From contig NZ_AAUW01000004.1 of NCBI RefSeq assembly GCF_000168975.1, positions 124,001 through 188,000 on the forward strand: DNA of 64,000 bases. The letters run 5' to 3'. Shown here one piece after another: positions 8,486 through 16,144 of this stretch. The stretch's first letter is position 1, and the number at the start of each line of letters is the position of its first letter. Made by a program: the position numbers and the translations under genes. Below the pieces are notes generated by a model, which was not told where the DNA came from, searched no databases, and saw only the letters and a program-made list of their open reading frames with translations. This DNA comes from Roseibium aggregatum IAM 12614. Lineage in GTDB: Bacteria; Pseudomonadota; Alphaproteobacteria; Rhizobiales; Stappiaceae.

Positions 8486-9502
8486 ATGGCGTGGAAAACG
8501 GAATGGACTGTAATAATCGACGGTCAGGACGTCAGTTCGAAGATGGCGAACTACCTGGAACAGATCACGGTGACCGACAAGGCCGGCGCATCGTCTGACA
8601 GCTGTTCGCTGACGCTTGATGATACCGGCGGCCAGATCAAACTGCCGCAGCCCGGAGGCAAAGTCGTGGTGCGGCTGAGTGGCGTTCAGGTATTCTCCGG
8701 CGTGATTGATAGCGTGAAGTCCTCCGGCAACAGATCCGGCGGTCGCTCGCTGTCTGTCTCTGCCAAGGGCTTCGACGTGAAAGGCAAGGCAAAGCAGCCG
8801 CAGCGCCTTCATCAGGATGAGGGAACGGTGGGCGACTTCCTGAAGAAGCTGGGGCAAAAGGCCGGTTTTGAAATGAAGATCGATCCGGCTCTGGCAAGTA
8901 TCGCGCGCGACTATATCGCGGCGGATGGCGAAAGCCTTCTGCACATCGGTGAGAAACTGGCCCGCGAACTCGGTGCAACCTTCAAGCTTCGCGGCCCTAT
9001 GGCAGTTCTTGCCAAGCATGGACAGGACTTCGGCCTTCCGATGATCGCCGGTCTGTTCTCCCCGGATGGGTCCGGCAACCTGATCTCCTGGGATATCGAG
9101 CCGCTGTCGACACGCACGGTGTTTAAGTCCGTCGAGGTGCCTTACGTCGACCGGAAAAAGGGGCTGCCTCTGATCTACAAGACGGATGCGGGCAAGGCTG
9201 GCGAGCGTGCCGAGGCAGTCAATCTTGTACGGTCTGTCGCACACGATGAAAATCAGGCGAAGGACATTGCCGAAGCTCGCAAGGCGCAGATTGAGCGCGA
9301 GGGCGGCAAAGGCCGGGTCACTCTTGATTTGATGCCTGAAGCGCAGGCCGAGGCGCAGTTTCAGTTGAAGGGAACGCGGGCGGGTGTCGATGGCACCTAC
9401 CGCATTGTTTCCGTCACGCACTCCGCAAGCAGATCGGGTGGCGCAACGACCGATCTGGAGCTGCAGCAACCGCAGGATGGCGCGGGAACAGACAGCCGCT
9501 AA
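8486..9502 (+). CDS. D: Phage late control / tail hub protein gpD
   Basis: 338 residues, four bases after X. The gpD family forms the baseplate hub at the tail end. Visible motifs are VIIDGQDVS near the start, AKGFDVKGKAKQPQ, a DYIAADGESLLHIGEKLARELGATFK block about residues 140-165 and the end segment GVDGTYRIVSVTHSASRSGG. It is the last gene of the tail module; a convergent nuclease gene lies 15 bases downstream. Confidence 0.92.
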   Translation: MAWKTEWTVIIDGQDVSSKMANYLEQITVTDKAGASSDSCSLTLDDTGGQIKLPQPGGKVVVRLSGVQVFSGVIDSVKSSGNRSGGRSLSVSAKGFDVKGKAKQPQRLHQDEGTVGDFLKKLGQKAGFEMKIDPALASIARDYIAADGESLLHIGEKLARELGATFKLRGPMAVLAKHGQDFGLPMIAGLFSPDGSGNLISWDIEPLSTRTVFKSVEVPYVDRKKGLPLIYKTDAGKAGERAEAVNLVRSVAHDENQAKDIAEARKAQIEREGGKGRVTLDLMPEAQAEAQFQLKGTRAGVDGTYRIVSVTHSASRSGGATTDLELQQPQDGAGTDSR

Positions 9503-9517
9503 CGGGCCGCGTTGAAA

Positions 9518-9919
9518 TCAGTTCGCCTTGTAAGGCTTGCCGAGTTTTCGCATTTTGAGCCAGGCGTTGACGTTGATGTTGTCGAGGTAGATCCAGGCAA
9601 GGTATCGACCATATTTGCCTGTCTTGTCCTCGTCCGTGCATAACCTGATCTCCTTCCCGAGGATCAGGTCTCTCAATTGATCGCGCGCGATTATAGCTTG
9701 CGTTCTGCTGGCGCTTTTTATCTCCGGGGTATCGACACCGAGCAGGCGCAGTTTCGTGTTGTGTCGCCAGGTGTCCATGCCGAGAAAAACGTCAGCGGTA
9801 ACAGAGTCGCCGTCATAAACGCCGGTCACGATGGCTCGATATTCGAACAGGCCGCAATCGCGAGCTTGTGCGAGGGAGGGCATCAAAATGCCAATGATCA
9901 GAAGAGTTGCGAGGCGCAT
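9518..9919 (-). CDS. Secreted thermonuclease-like protein (SNase family)
   Basis: 133 residues. A signal peptide (MRLATLLIIGILMPSLAQA) precedes a small staphylococcal-nuclease fold: VTGVYDGDSVTADV, then LRLLGVDTPEIKS and DKTGKYGRYLAWIYLD. The DGDS acidic pair, the Arg of LRLLGVDTPE and the KYGR Arg are the usual catalytic residues, so activity is plausible. It reads against the late genes between D and the lysis cassette, so it is probably lysogen-expressed cargo that degrades nucleic acid outside the cytoplasm. Confidence 0.85.
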   Translation of the reverse strand: MRLATLLIIGILMPSLAQARDCGLFEYRAIVTGVYDGDSVTADVFLGMDTWRHNTKLRLLGVDTPEIKSASRTQAIIARDQLRDLILGKEIRLCTDEDKTGKYGRYLAWIYLDNINVNAWLKMRKLGKPYKAN

Positions 9920-9969
9920 GTCCAGATCCTAACGCCCGCGCAGCCAACCACCAACATAGCTTTTCACCC

Positions 9970-9994
9970 AACCCGCCCAAGTGGCGGGTTTTTT
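9970..9994 (+). terminator. Intrinsic terminator before the endolysin gene
   Basis: The stem AACCCGCC/GGCGGGTT with a 5-base loop (CAAGT) is followed by four T. It is built like the terminator at 2168-2191. It lies between the divergent nuclease start and the endolysin start, so it may end transcription from the tail operon reading through. Confidence 0.8.
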
Positions 9995-10019
9995 CATGCC
10001 CAAACGATGGAGGGCGAAG

Positions 10020-10745
10020 ATGTCCAGCCTGCCTTTTGAAATGTGGCTTCAGAGCCGATTGACCGCACATGGTTTTGCTTGTGGCGAAATCGACGGACGG
10101 ATTGGTCCAAAGACTTTGCATGCGCTCCGGAGCTTCCAGAAAGCAATGGGGCTCGCGGTAACTTCCGAAGCCGATGAGGCAACGGTGCTGGCTCTGCGGC
10201 AGTCGAGTTCGCGCGTGCCTGTCGAGGTGAGCGGCTTCATCCCGGATCGTGACAAGCCTTCCTCAGAAGACCGGCGCAAATCCGTCTGGCCGCGTCAGAA
10301 GGATGTCATGCAGTTCTATGGTGCGGTTGGCACCAGTCAGACACGCATCGAAGTTCCATGGGACATGCGCCTGGCATGGGACAAGGATGTGACCGTGCGA
10401 ACGATCACCCTGCACACGAAAGTCGCGGCCTCGGCCGAACGGGCCTTTCACGTGATCCGGGGGCAGTATTCCGATCGGGAGATCAGGGATCTTGGTCTCA
10501 ATCTGTTCGGCGGTTCGTTGAATGTCCGGCGCATGCGGGGCGGCTCGAACTACTCCATGCACTCCTGGGGCATTGCCATCGACTTCGACCCCGAACGCAA
10601 CCGGTTGTCCTGGAAGCGCCCGCAGGCGCGACTGTCGCTCGATGACGCCATTCCGTTCTGGCGGGCATGGGAAGCGGAAGAGTGGGTGTCACTCGGCCGC
10701 GCACGCAATTTCGACTGGATGCACGTCCAGGCCGCTCGCCTCTAA
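10020..10745 (+). CDS. Endolysin: peptidoglycan-binding plus M15 peptidase
   Basis: 241 residues from ATG 10020, with GGAGGG upstream; the longer frame from 9981 runs through the terminator. Residues about 10-60 form a peptidoglycan-binding domain (FACGEIDGRIGPKTLHALRSFQKAMGL). The C-terminal half is an M15 D-Ala carboxypeptidase-type domain: the HSWGIAIDFDPERN box carries the zinc His and Asp, and FDWMHVQAARL the final His. It should cut peptide cross-links at lysis. It heads the lysis cassette. Confidence 0.88.
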   Translation: MSSLPFEMWLQSRLTAHGFACGEIDGRIGPKTLHALRSFQKAMGLAVTSEADEATVLALRQSSSRVPVEVSGFIPDRDKPSSEDRRKSVWPRQKDVMQFYGAVGTSQTRIEVPWDMRLAWDKDVTVRTITLHTKVAASAERAFHVIRGQYSDREIRDLGLNLFGGSLNVRRMRGGSNYSMHSWGIAIDFDPERNRLSWKRPQARLSLDDAIPFWRAWEAEEWVSLGRARNFDWMHVQAARL

Positions 10746-10757
10746 GGAGATCCTCAA

Positions 10758-10976
10758 ATGGTGAAAACCTACAAGCGGGAAACCGCGTGGGCGCTGCTGG
10801 CAGGTCTGGCGGCGCTTTGTTTTTATGACTTGCTGCACGGTGGCGACACGGCGGCCCGTGATTGGGCAGAACTGTTCGTTGCGCCTGTGATCACCTTTGC
10901 CGTTGCAGCGTTTGGCCTTGATGCTGTGGGCAAGCAGCTGATGTCGAAATCGCCTTCGCCGCAGGATTACGGCTGA
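10758..10976 (+). CDS. Holin-like small membrane protein
   Basis: 72 residues with an AAGGAGA ribosome site. Two hydrophobic segments (WALLAGLAALCFYDLL, and LFVAPVITFAVAAFGLDAV) are joined by a short charged turn, and the C-terminus is polar. Size, topology and place between endolysin and spanin genes suggest a holin; the family is not certain. Its stop codon overlaps the next start (TGATG). Confidence 0.7.
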   Translation: MVKTYKRETAWALLAGLAALCFYDLLHGGDTAARDWAELFVAPVITFAVAAFGLDAVGKQLMSKSPSPQDYG

Positions 10977-11326
10977 TGCTGGCGTTTGCCGCTGCGGTCT
11001 GGAAATCCAGAACCGGCGCCGTCGTGATCGCGTTTCTTGCGGTTGCGGCGGCTCTCTACACCTGGCACCGGCTGGACAAGTCGAGTGCCGTTCGTGCCGC
11101 TGTGACGTCCTATGTCGCCGACGTCGAGCTGGCAGCCGCCGAGGCCGAACTGACGGCTGCTCGCAAACGGGCCGAAGCCGCGGAAGCGGCGAATTTCTCC
11201 TTCCAACGACAGCTCTCGGAAGCTGAAGCCATTGCCACTATCCAAGCGCAGGAGCTGGACAACTATGAATCGACTTCTCTTGATGTTGTTGATCAGCGTC
11301 TTCTTGACCGCCTGCCAAACCGATAG
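10976..11326 (+). CDS. Rz-like inner-membrane spanin (i-spanin)
   Basis: 116 residues. One N-terminal membrane segment (TGAVVIAFLAVAAALYTWHRL) is followed by an Ala/Glu-rich helical region (AAAEAELTAARKRAEAAEAAN), likely coiled coil, in the periplasm. This is the architecture of Rz, which with Rz1 fuses inner and outer membranes in the last step of lysis. Its 3' end overlaps the Rz1 gene in another frame. Confidence 0.78.
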   Translation: MLAFAAAVWKSRTGAVVIAFLAVAAALYTWHRLDKSSAVRAAVTSYVADVELAAAEAELTAARKRAEAAEAANFSFQRQLSEAEAIATIQAQELDNYESTSLDVVDQRLLDRLPNR

Positions 11327-11564
11327 GGACCGGGCGATATCGGCCGGCGCACGGATCGGCGCGGCGGCTGCGCAGTCACAGACAGATCCGCCGTTGCCGC
11401 AGGACTGCCGGAAGCGGGAACGATCGGGCGTTGTTTTCGGCGATCCGCTTGATGTCGCGCTCATAAAAACAGACCAGGCCCTCGGCCGGGCGAACAGCCG
11501 AGTCGCGCGCTGCGCGAACTGGCACGACACCTATCGAAACAGCTTAGGCGGGGATGTGGAATGA
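11265..11564 (+). CDS. Rz1-like outer-membrane lipoprotein spanin (o-spanin)
   Basis: 99 residues from ATG 11265, inside the 3' end of the Rz gene but in another frame, 62 bases overlapping. A lipoprotein signal (MNRLLLMLLISVFLTAC) gives a lipidated Cys at residue 17. The rest is short and polar (DPPLPQDCRKRERSG). Nested start plus lipobox is the diagnostic feature of Rz1. A longer in-frame start at 11232 would lack a clean signal peptide. Confidence 0.82.
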   Translation: MNRLLLMLLISVFLTACQTDRDRAISAGARIGAAAAQSQTDPPLPQDCRKRERSGVVFGDPLDVALIKTDQALGRANSRVARCANWHDTYRNSLGGDVE

Positions 11565-11890
11565 AAGAGTTTCTCGAATGGATATGGCACCTGCCACTTA
11601 CTAAAATTGCGGCGATTACGGCTTTCGCGATGATTGGTGCAGCTCTGCCGAAGGACTTGTCGGCGCGCGATCGCTGCATGACTTTCTTTGTCGGGTTTAT
11701 CGCTGCGCTTGTTTTCGGAGAGCCGGTAAGGGCGTTGCTAGGCTTTGGGGAAATGTGGGCTTACGGCATGGCCGGAATTCTGGCCATGACGGGAAGGAAC
11801 ATTGCCGTGTTCCTGCTGCGGGCGAGCCGGGACCCAAAGACATTCGCCCAGGATCTTCTGGAAATTTGGCGGGGGGTACCGAGGCAATAA
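11561..11890 (+). CDS. Small phage membrane protein, second holin candidate
   Basis: 109 residues, start overlapping the Rz1 stop (ATGA). It has three likely membrane segments (about 14-30, 42-60 and 66-86) and an amphipathic C-terminus (DPKTFAQDLLEIWRGV). It could be a holin or antiholin partner of the 10758 gene. It is the last gene I can assign to the phage. Confidence 0.65.
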   Translation: MKEFLEWIWHLPLTKIAAITAFAMIGAALPKDLSARDRCMTFFVGFIAALVFGEPVRALLGFGEMWAYGMAGILAMTGRNIAVFLLRASRDPKTFAQDLLEIWRGVPRQ

Positions 11891-11977
11891 AGGCAGTGCC
11901 TGATTGATGTGCCAGCGTCGGCCGATCAGGAGCTGGATGATCTGCGCAGTGCCTGCAGCGAGGAAATCAGTTTGTGA

Positions 11978-12003
11978 CGGGGCCGTCTGAACTGTAGGCC
12001 CCG
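11978..12003. terminator. Possible terminator at the prophage right end
   Basis: A 7-bp perfect stem CGGGGCC/GGCCCCG with a 12-base loop lies between the last phage gene and convergent hicB. No T-run follows, so termination is uncertain. Confidence 0.4.
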
Positions 12004-12052
12004 AAGCTGCAGGCATTCATTCGTGGACGGTTCGAATTTCATTACCTTCCAT

Positions 12053-12445
12053 TCAAACCGCAATATCACGCCGGGCGAGATCAGCCAGATAAGCGGATCT
12101 CGTAAGGCCACGAGCCTTGGCTGTGTGGTCGACCGCATCCAGCAATCCGGCATCCATTGTTATGTTCGCCTTTACCGTGCGGCCACTGAGAGAGATCAGC
12201 GGAACGGCGATCAGGAACGCACCTTCGGCAAGAGCGGAAGCAACATCCTCATCATTTCGGATCTCGGCCAGAGAGCGCGGAGAGGGCAGGGTTTCACCTT
12301 CAAGGTGAAGGGCTAGAGCTTCAGTAGCGTTTCTGACGAGCTGATCGATCTCATCGGCTGCTGAAAAGCAGCCCGGAACGTCCGGAAACTGGACGCCATA
12401 TGCGCTATCACCATCCTGGTGAACAAGCGCGACATAGTTATACAT
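12053..12445 (-). CDS. hicB: HicB antitoxin
   Basis: 130 residues from ATG 12445; an upstream in-frame start at 12472 runs into hicA. The N-terminal HicB fold (YNYVALVHQDGDSAYGVQFPDVPGC, FSAADEIDQLVRNATEALALHLEG) is a partly degraded RNase-H-like domain. The C-terminus (VKANITMDAGLLDAVDHTAKARGLTRSAYLADLAR) is a ribbon-helix-helix DNA-binding domain that should repress the operon. It lies 17 bases after hicA. Confidence 0.92.
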   Translation of the reverse strand: MYNYVALVHQDGDSAYGVQFPDVPGCFSAADEIDQLVRNATEALALHLEGETLPSPRSLAEIRNDEDVASALAEGAFLIAVPLISLSGRTVKANITMDAGLLDAVDHTAKARGLTRSAYLADLARRDIAV

Positions 12446-12462
12446 AGGCTGACATTCCCCAA

Positions 12463-12645
12463 TCAGACCCATCCGGCTTGTTTGTAGATGCTGCGCACGG
12501 TCCCGACCGGCAGGTCTTTCTTCGGGTGCGGCACAGTTACAGTCAGTGAGCCTTTTTTGAACTTGTGATGGGAACCGACAACCTTCACCAATTCGAAGCC
12601 GTCTTCTTCCAGCTTCTTAATGATCTTTCGGCTGTTTGTTTCCAT
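12463..12645 (-). CDS. hicA: HicA mRNA interferase toxin
   Basis: 60 residues, the standard HicA length. The double-stranded-RNA-binding fold shows as KIIKKLEEDGFELVKVVGSHHKFKKG, with the catalytic His in the GSHHKF motif, then VTVPHPKKDLPVGTVRSIYKQAG. It cuts mRNA when not bound by HicB. It is the first gene of the operon, directly behind the operator-promoter at 12664-12720. Confidence 0.93.
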   Translation of the reverse strand: METNSRKIIKKLEEDGFELVKVVGSHHKFKKGSLTVTVPHPKKDLPVGTVRSIYKQAGWV

Positions 12646-12663
12646 CTGAAACGCTCCGCTAGT

Positions 12664-12720
12664 GCGTATTTAAATACGCCTACGCTGTCGATTTGTCAAG
12701 GGAGGCGCATTATAATGCGC
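12664..12720 (-). promoter_or_regulatory. hicAB promoter with two perfect palindromes
   Basis: On the minus strand a -35 TTGACA (12694-12699) and a -10 TATTTA (12671-12676) are 17 bases apart. The -10 lies inside a perfect 16-bp palindrome GCGTATTTAAATACGC (12664-12679). A second perfect 16-bp palindrome GCGCATTATAATGCGC (12705-12720) sits just upstream of the -35. Such repeats are the expected sites for the ribbon-helix-helix domain of HicB. Confidence 0.85.
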
Positions 12721-12928
12721 ATGAATGCGTGTTAGGGAATAGTTCCTTGTGGTCATCTGACTATGTGATGGGGTGCCTGTGTTTGCGTGTCGGATTGCAA
12801 ACAATCGGGATTTCCAACTACGAACCAAGCATCGGCCTAGTTCGGTGGGAAGTGTTCTATCCCATTGCGGAACATTGCTCGATGTGCGGTGAAAGTCGGC
12901 TTCGAGCCCCTGCGGACGGAAGTGCCTA

Positions 12929-13492
12929 CTATCTGTCCAGGCCTGTCAGCAGTTCGTTCAGGGCTAAGGTAAACCCTTGATCTACGGTGGGTTTACAGGT
13001 GCCGCTTTGACCACTCATTGCAGTGGCCAAGGCAGCGCCATGGGTGAAGTCTACGAGAATTTCGAGCCAGAGCTGCTTCTTGTGTTCTGGTAGGCCGACT
13101 TCGGCCAGAAGGGTCGAGATTTCGTTGGTGATCCGCACTGCCTGCTCCGGAAAGACATTCGGCCGACTGAAGATGAGCATCGTCAGACCCGGGTAGCGGA
13201 GTACGCGGTCATGGTAGGTGTTCAGGAGCTCGCGTATCCGCTCAATCGGCGTGCCGTCGTCAGGCGCTGATACCTGCTCATAGGCGTATTCCGACATTGC
13301 GCCGATCAAGCCGTCGCGTCCCCCGAAGTGATGATGGATCGTCATAGGGTTGATGTCGAGCCGCTCCGCCAGCGCTCTCATGGTGAAGGCACTGACGCCC
13401 TTGTGATCCAGAAGGTCAAAGGCGGCTTTGAGCATGTCTTTGCGCGAGACAGGTATGTCCGCCCGGAGCGGACGTCCTCTAGGCCTCTTCAT
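12929..13492 (-). CDS. TetR-family transcriptional regulator
   Basis: 187 residues. The N-terminal helix-turn-helix is clear: SRKDMLKAAFDLLDHKGVSAFTMRALAERLDINPMTIHHHFGGRDGL, residues about 15-62. The C-terminal ligand domain is like those of TetR_C (GLTMLIFSRPNVFPEQAVRI). Its start overlaps the stop of the RibD-like gene by four bases, so both form one operon and the regulator probably controls it. Confidence 0.9.
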   Translation of the reverse strand: MKRPRGRPLRADIPVSRKDMLKAAFDLLDHKGVSAFTMRALAERLDINPMTIHHHFGGRDGLIGAMSEYAYEQVSAPDDGTPIERIRELLNTYHDRVLRYPGLTMLIFSRPNVFPEQAVRITNEISTLLAEVGLPEHKKQLWLEILVDFTHGAALATAMSGQSGTCKPTVDQGFTLALNELLTGLDR

Positions 13493-14025
13493 GCTTCGAT
13501 CCGATAGTGAGACTGGACAAGCCCGGACGGAAAACTCTTCGTCTGCTCGTGGCGCAGCGAAATGTCGGCAGGAATGCTACCGAACAATCGGCGTCCCTCG
13601 CCGAGTAACACAGGCACACTCGTAATTACCATATCGGCGATCAAGCCAGCCTTGAGGAACGACTGAATGAGGAGCCCACCATCGATATAGACCTTCCGGT
13701 GCCCCTCGCTTTGCAGCATGCGCATTGCCTCTTCGGGCGAGAAGTTGGCGACCCGGACCTTGTCGAGCAGGTCTTCCGACAGATCACTCCTGGTAAGGGT
13801 CGAAGACAGGACAACAACCGGACGATGATACGGCCAAGGCCTTACAGCGCGCATTTTCTCGAATGTGCCACGGCCCATCATAATGACGTCGATGTCCGCG
13901 ATGAAGTCATCGTAACCATGATCTTCGGCGGGATCATCTCGCTCCAGCAGCCAGGCGATATCTCCGTCGCTTCGGGCGATGAAGCCATCCAAGCTGGTGG
14001 CGATAAAAACATGTCCAGTGATCAT
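13489..14025 (-). CDS. Dihydrofolate reductase-like (RibD C-terminal domain) protein
   Basis: 178 residues. Family marks are VFIATSLDGFIARSDGDIAWL at the start, DVIMMGRGTFEKM near residue 50, RPVVVLSSTL, KVYIDGGLLIQSFLKAGLIADMVITSVPVLLGEGRRLF and the end HYRIEA. These are NADPH-binding reductases of the DHFR/RibD fold, often of unknown substrate. It is the first gene of a two-gene unit with the TetR regulator, behind a palindromic site at 14039. Confidence 0.88.
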   Translation of the reverse strand: MITGHVFIATSLDGFIARSDGDIAWLLERDDPAEDHGYDDFIADIDVIMMGRGTFEKMRAVRPWPYHRPVVVLSSTLTRSDLSEDLLDKVRVANFSPEEAMRMLQSEGHRKVYIDGGLLIQSFLKAGLIADMVITSVPVLLGEGRRLFGSIPADISLRHEQTKSFPSGLVQSHYRIEA

Positions 14026-14038
14026 TTCAAGCCCATAT

Positions 14039-14053
14039 TTATACGGTGTATAA
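14039..14053 (-). promoter_or_regulatory. Palindromic site upstream of the RibD-like/TetR operon
   Basis: TTATACGGTGTATAA is a 15-bp palindrome with a 3-base centre, 14 bases before the RibD-like start. Further upstream the minus strand carries TTGACA. Place and symmetry fit an operator of the operon's own TetR protein. Confidence 0.5.
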
Positions 14054-14213
14054 TAAATGATCTTTTTGTATCGACGGTGTCAAGATCAGCGCTGATCCAG
14101 TGATTTGCCAAAGGTGGAGTGCTACCGAACGTAACCTTCGGGGTGGAGCCGAGTTTACAGGCCGAAGTCGGGACACGGGCAGGCTGCATTCACAATCGCT
14201 CTGCTCTACCTGA

Positions 14214-14456
14214 TTATCTTTTGAGCGGATCTTTCCTCGGCGCAGTTGATGCCGGCTTGTCGTGAAAATGGGTCCGGTCACCAGTCAGTTTCTCGACCAT
14301 GTCGTCAATCGCTTCGCAAAGGTGCATGGCAGTCCGATATTGAGGTGAACCGATCTTTGCCGATCGCATGACCTGGACAGCTCCAGCTCTGCCAATGCAG
14401 AGCTTTTCCAGCACTTCCTGGGTGTTGATGAAACCGCGTCCGCTGCGACGTGACAT
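14214..14456 (-). CDS. Hypothetical small protein
   Basis: 80 residues from ATG 14456; the same frame extends to 14567. Content includes GRGFINTQEVLEKLCIGRAGAVQVMRS, AMHLCEAIDDMVEKL and a basic tail KDPLKR. I do not recognise a family. Helical, mixed-charge sequence makes it protein-like, but the ribosome site is poor. It may be a small regulator, as the region is accessory. Confidence 0.45.
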   Translation of the reverse strand: MSRRSGRGFINTQEVLEKLCIGRAGAVQVMRSAKIGSPQYRTAMHLCEAIDDMVEKLTGDRTHFHDKPASTAPRKDPLKR

Positions 14457-14642
14457 GTCCAAGCCTGAAATTTGTTCTTTCTTTGTTCCAATATCGACCG
14501 GTTGGTTGATTTGGCAAGAGCGGACCTTTTCAATCTTCCGCCGCCCAGTGGCCTCCTGCTGTGACAAAGACGATTATACGCTTTGCAAGGTCGCCGATTT
14601 CGGAAATATTGTGGACTGCATCTGACTATTGACGGGTTCGCA

Positions 14643-16124
14643 ATGCACCTTTTTTCTGGAAGCCTGCTTTTCATACTGACGGTTCTTTTTCCTTTTCTCG
14701 CTGAAGCGCAGACCTTCCAGCAAGTATCCGGCCAGGCGGAACAGGTGCGCGATCGGAACGACGGAACACTGGTTTTTAACTGGGATGCGAAAATTGCACT
14801 CGGAACGCTGCTTGGTGAACCTATGGTCAGTGTCCAGTTTCTCTACAAGACTTTGCCGGAAAGCGTCGGGTTTCTGCCGTTCTTTTTGAGCAGGAGCAGC
14901 GCCAGCCAATCGATCAAGCTTTCCGATTTGCCTGAGGAGGCGCTGATCGGGCCGCGGCTTTATGAAGTAAAGATGCAGTTCGATTTTCAAGTCGGCGGAA
15001 ATTCCAACCGCGTTATTTCGGTGCGCGCGGATGTTGGAGCTCCGGGCAAGGGCGATGGTCAAACCTGGTCCTACAACACGCCAGGGTCGCCAGCATGGTC
15101 GGCCCTTTTCAGCGATGGCGGTGGCCCGCTGTCAGCGGCAGAGGCCAAGGAGGCGATGAAAGCGGGTCTGAAGCTTGTTTCGGCGCGCATCCTGAGTGCG
15201 GAGATCTCCTGGCTGGACCTGCAGAAATGGTATGTCGGGCCATCACGACAGGACGAGAAGCAGCGACTGTTGGAGGCGGAAAAGCTTCTCGCTGCAGGAA
15301 TGGAGCGCAGCTACGGCTACAAGGTAAAAACCACGGATCCGAAGAGCGTGACGCCACAATCGATCGACAAGCTGGCGAAGCGGGTGGAGAAGATGGCGGC
15401 ACTGCCGCCGGAAACCCGGATCAGCGACAATCACGGCTCCTATCAAGCCGCGGTCCAAATGGTGCAGGAATACAAATCACTGTTCCAGATGCGCAAGTCG
15501 AGTTTCAAATTCAGCGATCTGGACGTTGCGAAGATGCCTCAGGGCCATCCGGCCAAGTTCGACAGTGGTGAAAGAGCGCAGAGTAACAACAAAGTGGTGT
15601 ATCTGCAGAAATACGACAAGAACGGCTTCGGACAATGGGGATCCTTTGGGCGGCCTTTTTTGGTGAAAGGCGGTGATATTCCTAGCCAATCTGACTATGA
15701 TCGGTTCAAGGATCGTGTCCTCGCTGGTCCGTTCGAGGAATGGCCCTGGACGGCTTATAGCCCTTATGGGTCTTATCTCGTCGCGCCACACTTCCGGTAT
15801 ATTTCCCGAGAGTCATTTTGTAGCTACGATATTATTCCAATGGATAGTCCGGGGGATAGGTGGCGGATTGATACGAAGGTTTGGGTGAGAGGGAAACCGT
15901 CGTATGCGAGCAGCGGATGTAAACCGACCATCCTCAATGGTGCACTGACGCTACCAACCGAGACATGGGATCTCAATACCATGGCTGATTGCGATTTCGG
16001 TAAATCAAATTCCGCCTTCTGTCGGGAGGCGGCAATGCTGACATGCACAAAGTATGATGAATATCTCCAGCCGCTCAGCACTTACAAGCAGAGCCGAGAC
16101 ATACGGTCCTATCAATGCAAATAG
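14643..16124 (+). CDS. Large secreted protein of unknown function
   Basis: 493 residues from ATG 14643, which places a clean signal peptide at the start (MHLFSGSLLFILTVLFPFLAEA, cleavage near AEA-QTF). The body is soluble, with strand-like segments (TLVFNWDAKIALG, YEVKMQFDFQVGG), a charged helical middle (about residues 180-300) and a C-terminal part with six Cys (FCSYDI, SGCKPT, DCDFG, FCREA, LTCTKYD, SYQCK), fitting disulfides in the periplasm or outside. I do not recognise any domain. It lies convergent to the three-barrel membrane protein gene. Confidence 0.75.
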   Translation: MHLFSGSLLFILTVLFPFLAEAQTFQQVSGQAEQVRDRNDGTLVFNWDAKIALGTLLGEPMVSVQFLYKTLPESVGFLPFFLSRSSASQSIKLSDLPEEALIGPRLYEVKMQFDFQVGGNSNRVISVRADVGAPGKGDGQTWSYNTPGSPAWSALFSDGGGPLSAAEAKEAMKAGLKLVSARILSAEISWLDLQKWYVGPSRQDEKQRLLEAEKLLAAGMERSYGYKVKTTDPKSVTPQSIDKLAKRVEKMAALPPETRISDNHGSYQAAVQMVQEYKSLFQMRKSSFKFSDLDVAKMPQGHPAKFDSGERAQSNNKVVYLQKYDKNGFGQWGSFGRPFLVKGGDIPSQSDYDRFKDRVLAGPFEEWPWTAYSPYGSYLVAPHFRYISRESFCSYDIIPMDSPGDRWRIDTKVWVRGKPSYASSGCKPTILNGALTLPTETWDLNTMADCDFGKSNSAFCREAAMLTCTKYDEYLQPLSTYKQSRDIRSYQCK

Positions 16125-16144
16125 TTGTTAGCGCTGCGGGGGCG

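Noticed and set aside
12693..12980. 95-residue frame next to the hicAB operator
   Set aside because: Begins inside the promoter/palindrome region, ends inside the TetR gene, and has no family or ribosome site.
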